The notes beneath the pieces are model-generated. The model did not search any database. It had not been told where the DNA came from and saw nothing but the letters and a program-made list of their open reading frames with translations. A stretch of 64,000 bases of DNA from Anadara kagoshimensis (taxonomy: Eukaryota; Mollusca; Bivalvia; Arcoida; Arcidae): assembly GCA_021292105.1 (NCBI GenBank), contig CM037870.1, positions 13,115,234-13,179,233 of the forward strand, given 5' to 3'. Shown one piece after another: positions 61,779-64,000 of the stretch (its first letter is position 1; each line of letters begins with the position of its first letter). The translations under genes were made by a program, and so were the position numbers.

Positions 61779-62307
61779 ACAATGATAATATATGCAATGA
61801 TATATAATATATGAAAAAATAGTTTTCTTATTAGATTTGGATAAATATGGTTTAACACGTTAGGTACATACATGTATATGCAATAGCAATGATGTACAAT
61901 ATGTAACTGAAAAATGTATAGATTTTAAACTGTTTGAGTAAGTAAAGTGATAAAAATGCCTAGATTGCGTCACTTATATCGAGACGTGTTCGATTTGTGA
62001 TTTGATGGGCACGCACTAGTAAAACCCGCTTATATCGAGACGTGTCCGACTTGATATGTGATGAACACACACATACACACGCACACTCGATTATATATAT
62101 ATACTGAGTTTAATTTAAAACATTCCTGTCTTGTGATGGACACAAACACACACCCAACCCACCCTAAACACACACTCCCCCACCCCCACACAGGTAAACA
62201 TGTCTTACCTTAATTGGTCTGACAATAGCTACAGACTCTATAGATACCGTCGGGGCCATTGCCTGCGTTTCCTCCGAGTTGTCGGCTTTTTCTGTAATTT
62301 CTAACAT
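39561..62307 (-). CDS. TMEM47: TMEM47/VAB-9-like claudin-superfamily tetraspan, four exons (215 aa)
   Basis: Joining 62307-62209, 42471-42312, 41231-41082 and 39799-39561 on the minus strand gives one 215-codon frame with GT/AG borders and intron phases 0, 1 and 1. An in-frame TAA just 5' (62316-62314) supports the ATG. The N-terminal 33 residues are cytoplasmic and end SVAIVRPIK. TM1 is 34-56, TM2 about 91-114, TM3 about 125-149 and TM4 about 168-188. The first extracellular loop has the claudin/PMP22 pattern: Trp56, GLW (65-67), Cys70 and Cys80. VVFPVKYIE (145-153) followed by WEIEWAYGIGWAAAVF and AILLYC matches the end of TMEM47, as does the PxK start of TM1, so TMEM47 is the best name. 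That family (181 aa in vertebrates; VAB-9 in nematodes) sits at adherens-type junctions. A 27-residue cytoplasmic tail after TM4 is specific to this protein. A more distant PMP22-like identity is the alternative. Confidence 0.87.
39800..41081. other. TMEM47-like intron 3 content
   Basis: 40160-40410 holds inverted pieces of the AAACAAACATACTAATCC dispersed repeat. 40653-40690 and 41031-41065 are foldback C arms about 0.4 kb apart; the right arm abuts exon 3 within about 20 bp. Confidence 0.55.
41082..41231 (-). CDS. TMEM47: TMEM47-like exon 3
   Basis: Acceptor ACTATTTCAG; donor GCGG|GTAAGT. Encodes DWLIGCRF through TMVLA (TM2 and the first part of TM3). Its first about 35 bases are repeated in the intron upstream. 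Confidence 0.88.
41206..41800. repeat. About 70-bp minisatellite built from the exon 3 splice-acceptor junction
   Basis: GGAATCGACAGCCTATCAAC starts near 41208 (exon 3 itself), 41278, 41348, 41418, 41490, 41561, 41620, 41691 and 41760, a period of 70 bp with one short unit. Each unit contains the reverse complement of the exon 3 start plus the acceptor (ATCTGAAATAG), then GAACATTTATAGTGAGCGAC. Confidence 0.88.
41862..42080. mobile_element. Foldback A, left part only
   Basis: GGCCCCAGTTTCACAATTAT and CTAAGATTTTCCTTAACG are family A; the right end is missing or very diverged. Confidence 0.55.
42312..42471 (-). CDS. TMEM47: TMEM47-like exon 2
   Basis: Acceptor TTATTTATAG precedes GTG (Val34); donor AGAG|GTAAAC. 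Encodes TM1 and the first loop with GLWQIC. Confidence 0.88.
42592..42850 (+). mobile_element. SINE-3-like fragment
   Basis: TTGTTTGAATCTCAATTGG resembles a B-box region. TTTTTGACGAAGATAGGTGG, TCACTCCAGTCCCCTCGACC and TATCTTGACCTGGATGTAAA follow, and the last part is repeated near 42790. Confidence 0.5.
42990..43660. repeat. Segmental duplication, copy 1
   Basis: Outside the foldback A insertion this matches 47130-47640: AACAATATGTACAAGCA, TACTTGGATTACA, GTGCGTTC, TAAATAACTGCCTTG and ATAGTGACCGAAATACAGAC occur in the same order. Confidence 0.75.
43073..43333. mobile_element. Foldback element, family A (with an empty-site paralogue)
   Basis: Ends GTCCCGGTTTCACAATCATT and GATTGTGAAACTGGGGCCAG pair. 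The flanks (ACTTGGATTACA and GGTGCGTTC) are contiguous at about 47213-47230, where a duplicated copy of the region lacks the element. Confidence 0.82.
43661..44102. other. No recognisable feature
   Basis: Intron 1 sequence of the tetraspan gene, AT-rich and unremarkable. Confidence 0.45.
44227..45631 (+). mobile_element. Repeat-bearing element, Helitron-like or related
   Basis: Starts near ACAAGAGGCCCATGGGCC and ends with a hairpin (GCTCATCTGAGC, loop, GCTCAGGTGAGC) followed by TAAAA. It carries a seven-unit 145-bp array and, near the end, ACGACGGACGACGCACGACG. I recall this architecture from very abundant bivalve repeats. The 3' hairpin hints at a Helitron-type element, but no TIR, transposase or clear CTRR terminus settles the class. 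Confidence 0.6.
44258..45240 (+). repeat. About 145-bp tandem array, seven units
   Basis: CTGTGACCTTGACCTTTGAA starts near 44258, 44388, 44533, 44677, 44822, 44967 and 45112. The units from 44822 on are nearly identical while the first ones are diverged, so the array grew recently from its right side. Confidence 0.9.
45753..46654. other. Intron sequence with a decayed element
   Basis: 46052-46410 begins AAACAAGAAGTCCATGGG and ends near GTCTGGACGGAAGG, recalling a decayed relative of the 44227 element. Nothing else is recognised. Confidence 0.4.
46655..47120. repeat. Segmental duplication of 48540-49000
   Basis: Shared in order: GTTATTTATCATTACGCAAT, GAGTGTTTATTG, TCATTAAGTAATGCT, ACACATCTCTCAAATATC, GATCAAATATAATCATAACA, TGCCCTTCGATAATTTTG, ACCTCACTTATCGCCACAAT. 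Both copies are in the same orientation, 1.9 kb apart. Confidence 0.85.
47130..47640. repeat. Segmental duplication, copy 2 (of 42990-43660)
   Basis: Matches 42990-43660 without the foldback A element. It contains an internal duplication of GACCTTAATGTTCATCTAGA with its flanks at about 47340 and 47465. Confidence 0.75.
47761..48094 (+). mobile_element. SINE-1, near full length
   Basis: The best-preserved copy: CGGTAGCTCAGTTGGTAGAG A box, GGGTTCGAACCCCGACC B box, body with GTGACTGTTCTTTCACC and CCCGTGTCACGGCAG, tail ATATAAGTGAAATATTAG then GGGACGTTAAATGCC. Confidence 0.9.
48095..48539. other. No recognisable feature
   Basis: Intron 1 sequence; an 86-codon plus-strand frame at 48302-48562 has no domain and lies partly in a duplicated region, so it is not called. 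Confidence 0.45.
48540..49000. repeat. Segmental duplication of 46655-47120
   Basis: Direct copy of 46655-47120 with small indels, for example an extra AGAAATGATACAAG near 48594. Confidence 0.85.
48985..49200. mobile_element. Foldback with TACAGTC ends
   Basis: Ends ATACAGTCAAATATTCCC and ACTTGACTGTAT are inverted copies, related to 28033-28214. A second TACAGTCAAATTTGTG lies near 49042. Confidence 0.5.
49201..49725. other. No recognisable feature
   Basis: Two overlapping 69-78 codon frames near 49392-49628 show no homology that I recognise and no supporting splice sites. Confidence 0.45.
51852..51955. repeat. Dispersed AAACAAACATACT repeat inside the satellite
   Basis: AAACAAACATACTTATCC, GAAGCAAAGTAAAAACTTTG and GACACGTGAACTTCCAC match 11899-12005 and 34912-35035. 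Confidence 0.65.
51958..52015. mobile_element. 58-bp foldback
   Basis: GTCATGTGCTACTTTTGAAT at the left pairs with ATTCAAAAGTAAAACATGAC at the right, leaving a short loop. A second copy is at 54093-54139. Confidence 0.7.
52301..53438. other. No recognisable feature
   Basis: Intron 1 sequence of ordinary complexity. No exon with flanking splice sites or known repeat was identified on either strand. Confidence 0.45.
53439..53915. mobile_element. TA-flanked foldback, 477 bp, about 135-bp arms
   Basis: Ends CTGTAGGAAC and GTTCCTACAG with TA on both sides fit a Tc1/mariner-type non-autonomous element. Arms share TCAAATAAATTTGAAT, CCTAGTCGTAACAGGAAATC and TGCGCATCC in inverted order. The interior is GC-richer and has no transposase. 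Confidence 0.85.
53916..54318. other. Spacer with a small foldback
   Basis: 54093-54139 is a second copy of the TTACTTTTGAAT foldback (ACTTGTTACTTTTGAATGC pairing with ATTCAAAAGCAGCACATGAC). Confidence 0.5.
54319..54384. repeat. (TA)n microsatellite
   Basis: An uninterrupted AT dinucleotide run of about 66 bp, capable of cruciform extrusion. Confidence 0.95.
54568..54670. mobile_element. Small foldback, GCCGAATTATCTGCC family (diverged)
   Basis: GAACTACCTGCCTTAACAAT pairs with CGTCGTTAAGGCACATAGTTC-like sequence. Better copies lie at 61428-61531 and 62874-62973. Confidence 0.55.
54687..54786. mobile_element. Small foldback, sister of 25309-25406
   Basis: CAGCCCACTAAACCCCCATT pairs with AAAATGGGGTTTATTGAGCT. 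Confidence 0.6.
54998..55398. mobile_element. Two adjacent foldback B copies
   Basis: 54998-55206 (ACCTGTCGAAAGTTTAACAC to GTTAAACTTTCGACAGGCC) is followed directly by a second interior ending TTAAACTTTCGACAGACCTG at about 55398 that shares or lacks a left end. Interiors carry GTGGCCAATAAGCT-type segments. Confidence 0.75.
55431..56702. mobile_element. Foldback B copy expanded by a minisatellite
   Basis: The left arm (GACTGTCAAAAGTTTAACAC) and right arm (GTTAAATTTTTGACAGGTCT) are family B ends, but 1.27 kb apart instead of about 0.2 kb because a 47-bp array fills the interior. Confidence 0.78.
55470..56594. repeat. 47-bp minisatellite, about 24 near-identical units
   Basis: Unit: CGGCCCCCGTACGATATATC then TCCACAACATTTCGACAGC then TACTGTAC. 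Units differ at very few sites (GCTGC for GCTAC in three, CGGCAG near 55785, a one-base deletion near 56514, ACGGCA near 56561). The unit has no stop codon in any plus-strand frame, so a 330-codon open frame arises; because 47 is not a multiple of three, three units give one 47-residue period. I do not call it a gene. Confidence 0.95.
56898..57334. repeat. About 241-bp tandem duplication, two units
   Basis: AAGTTTCCTCTAAGAATTCA starts at 56898 and again at 57139. Both units share ATATCGGCGAAATAATCTTT and TTATCTCTGTTTCTTGAAAT, then TAAATAAATGTATGA. Confidence 0.85.
57335..57784. other. No recognisable feature
   Basis: Intron 1 spacer between the tandem duplication and a SINE-1. Confidence 0.45.
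58935..58996. repeat. (CT)n microsatellite
   Basis: Uninterrupted CT run of about 62 bp inside the TIR element. Confidence 0.95.
59107..59330 (+). mobile_element. SINE-1 fragment nested in the TIR element
   Basis: Body from TTCCTTCGCCAAGCACTCGG through CCCGTGTCACGGTGGG and TATAGCTGGCGACGTCTCG to GGGACGTTAAACACC. The tRNA head is missing. Confidence 0.82.
59590..59638. repeat. C-run followed by A-run
   Basis: About ten C then about 38 A. It may be the tail of a retroposed sequence, but no SINE joins it. Confidence 0.85.
59868..60087 (-). mobile_element. SINE-1, diverged, nested in the TIR element
   Basis: CACTTATATCAAGACTTCAC, TCACACCTGG, AAGTCTTGGTCAGACCCTG and CGGGTTGCGAATCCACGA follow the SINE-1 order in minus orientation. 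Confidence 0.6.
60786..61098. other. No recognisable feature
   Basis: Intron 1 spacer between the split SINE and the AAT run. The 78-codon frame starting at 60952 runs into the microsatellite and is not called. Confidence 0.45.
61099..61152. repeat. (AAT)n microsatellite
   Basis: AAT triplets with one AAA interruption. Confidence 0.92.
61157..61347. mobile_element. Foldback element related to 7929-8150
   Basis: Ends TGTAAGTGTATTTATTTTCG and CGAAATTAAATACATTTACG are inverted copies. The interior has TTTCGCGGTCATTTG and GCGAAAATT motifs. Confidence 0.6.
61428..61531. mobile_element. Small foldback, GCCGAATTATCTGCC family
   Basis: GCCGAGGTATCTGCCTTAAC pairs with GTCAAGGCAGATAATTCGGC; the loop has GATCGCATAGTAGCAATATC. 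Confidence 0.75.
61737..61777. repeat. (GA)n microsatellite
   Basis: About 20 GA dinucleotides. Confidence 0.95.
61800..62208. other. 5' end of TMEM47-like intron 1
   Basis: A short direct repeat of ACTTATATCGAGACGTGT, resembling a SINE-1 tail, occurs near 61972 and 62028. CA-rich and C-rich runs occupy 62070-62195, just inside the exon 1 donor. Confidence 0.5.
62209..62307 (-). CDS. TMEM47: TMEM47-like exon 1
   Basis: Encodes residues 1-33, an acidic cytoplasmic start (MLEITEKADNSEE) ending IVRPIK, then donor AAG|GTAAGA. Phase 0 joins exactly to VIAVLCGV of exon 2. It is 19.7 kb away from exon 2, so an automated caller may miss it. Confidence 0.78.
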
Positions 62308-63240
62308 AGTTAATTATATTCCCAGAAAGAACACTGAATAACCTATTCTAAATCATAAACTTCTTTAACGCTAGCATGTAATTTCCTGGCAAACTTTTAG
62401 TTTTAACAGTAGGTTCTGTCAACAACGTTAAGGTATATCTTTAGCATCGAAATTATATGATATACATCAACGAGGCACCGATGGGGTTACAGGAATGGCT
62501 TACACGTTCTTACTTCAAGGTGTGTGTAAAATGATGATATACACGCACATGTAACATGAATCTACACGTGTTATGATATAGACCACTAGGGATATATTAA
62601 TAAACCACTCTATCAGTCTATTGCTAAAATATGTGTGGAATTTTTATTTTTATTTTTGACCCCATGTGGTGCCCCAGAAAATCTAGCTTCTGAAGTAGTT
62701 AACACGAATAATTAGAACCAGAAAAATATGTAGAAATAGTATGTTTAATCTAGCAGGAAATTTATATATTAATCATCGCGTGGTGGTAAAGTTAATTTCT
62801 AAAAGATCTTGCACGTTTCATTAGCTGCAGAATGTTTTCAATATCAAACTAAACAAGAGGCTTGTTTTATTATAGGCCGAATTATCTGCTTTAATGATGG
62901 TAAAACATTTTTGATATTGCTACCATCGTATAAAAAATGTCTAACCATGGTTGAGGCAGATAATTCGGCCTAGTATTATTAATACACGCGATATAAGTAT
63001 TTTCATTAACATTCATAACTCAGGCGAATATTGTATTTCATTTATATAGAGTTACCGAAAACATGGATTAAAATGTTGATTGTTTATTTTCTTGCATGTA
63101 GCGGTCTGTCTATGCGGATTATTGAAGCATCATCTGCCATGAAAAACGTTCATTATAAATCAACATGTAGACCATCCACTAAGTACAAAATCACATGGAT
63201 AAAACAAATTCGTTTGACAAACCTGTCAACGAACGTAGGG
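62308..63240. other. Upstream flank of the TMEM47-like gene
   Basis: It should include the promoter and 5' UTR (minus strand), but I see no confident TATA or initiator. It contains the foldback at 62874-62973. Confidence 0.4.
62874..62973. mobile_element. Small foldback, GCCGAATTATCTGCC family (clean copy)
   Basis: GGCCGAATTATCTGCTTTAA pairs with TTGAGGCAGATAATTCGGCC, with TA at both outer edges. Confidence 0.8.
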
Positions 63241-63680
63241 CGGAATTCGTTGGTTTAGCTCATGCATTGATTGGCAATCCAACTTACGCCAGCCTAAATG
63301 ATGGAATTGAGATCAGGTACCCCGGAATTGATTTTATTCAGATAATTTGTCCCGGAATTCGTTAATTAAGTTTTGGCATTGAATGACAAACCCAATTGGT
63401 GTCAGCCTTTAGAACTGAATTGAGATCAGGTGACCCGGAATCAGAGGTTTTATCATCTAAGCAGAAGAAATAATTTGATATAATTGAATGGCGAACTGAA
63501 GATTATGAGCCCCGGAAGTAGTTGGTTTAATTTAGGCAATAGAAATGAATGATGACTGCAACACGTGTGAGCCTAAATTATTAGACTGTGGCTGGTGCTT
63601 CAGAATTAGCGGATTTAATTCAGGCAATTGGAATAATCTAACGAATAATTGAGGGATGGACCCAATTCTTTAGATTTTGG
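63241..63680. repeat. Degenerate tandem repeats, about 90-160-bp spacing
   Basis: CGGAATTCGTTGGTTTA-like starts fall near 63241, 63352, 63514 and 63601. GAATTGAGATCAGGT and GTGTCAGCCT-like segments recur between them. Confidence 0.55.
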
Positions 63681-64000
63681 TTATGGGATTATGATTTGGG
63701 CATGAGCTGATAATTTGCAATATCACGGTAAACAAAGTCCTAAACAATGAAATGTTACGCGTGTCAACTCAGTGCTGAAAATAAACGAAAATAAACACCC
63801 AATTCATGCTAATAATTATATCTTTATAATTATTATCATTATATTCTAAAAACAACCGATTTACTAGAAAAATCAAGGGTATCAAAATCAAAATAAACGT
63901 GACAGGTGAAAATTGTTTTGAAAACAAAATTCTATCTAATTTACTCTTAATATCTTTATTGGATTGTAAAACAATCTAGCCAGAGCATATATACATGATT
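63681..64000. other. No recognisable feature
   Basis: AT-rich sequence at the window edge. Confidence 0.45.

Overview
The window looks like animal nuclear DNA from a mollusc, most probably a bivalve. It is AT-rich, genes are sparse and split by GT/AG introns, and the intergenic DNA is packed with tRNA-derived SINEs, foldback elements, minisatellites and CT/GA, AAT and TA microsatellites. The clade call is inference: the intronless rhodopsin-type receptor, the 10-cysteine Ly6 protein and the element that starts near ACAAGAGGCCCATGGGCC and ends in a GCTCA..TGAGC hairpin all resemble what bivalve genomes carry.

Four genes can be supported. (1) 5185-6324 (+): an intronless class A GPCR. (2) 17027-21073 (+): a four-exon Ly6/uPAR three-finger protein (142 aa) with signal peptide and GPI-type tail, reconstructed here from splice sites. 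(3) 29046-29750 (+): a single-exon, basic 234-aa protein of unknown function. (4) 62307-39561 (-): a four-exon, 215-aa tetraspan of the PMP22/claudin superfamily, most like TMEM47/VAB-9; its first coding exon lies about 19.7 kb from the second. A weak duplicated exon-like segment lies at 33745-33957. I see no rRNA, functional tRNA, CRISPR or intact transposase gene.

Layout. 1-5 kb: degenerate tandem repeats. 5-6.3 kb: GPCR. 6.4-16 kb: foldback elements, duplications and microsatellites, with a small LINE remnant. 17-21 kb: Ly6 gene with SINEs in its introns. 21-29 kb: foldback and Tc1-like elements. 29-31 kb: basic protein gene, whose end and 3' flank are tandemly repeated. 31-39 kb: SINEs and nested elements. 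39.5-62.3 kb: TMEM47-like gene; its giant first intron holds nested elements, segmental duplications, an AT-rich satellite, a 47-bp minisatellite inside a foldback element, and a 2.65-kb TIR element inserted into a SINE. 62.3-64 kb: its upstream flank.

Family names are local to this report: foldback A (ends near TTTCACAATCATTCCTTAAC), foldback B (ACCTGTCGAAAGTTTAACAC), foldback C (ACATTGACCTGTCCGCTTGA); SINE-1, SINE-2 and SINE-3 are three tRNA-related families. The four genes share no evident pathway; the receptor, Ly6 protein and tetraspan are all predicted cell-surface proteins.
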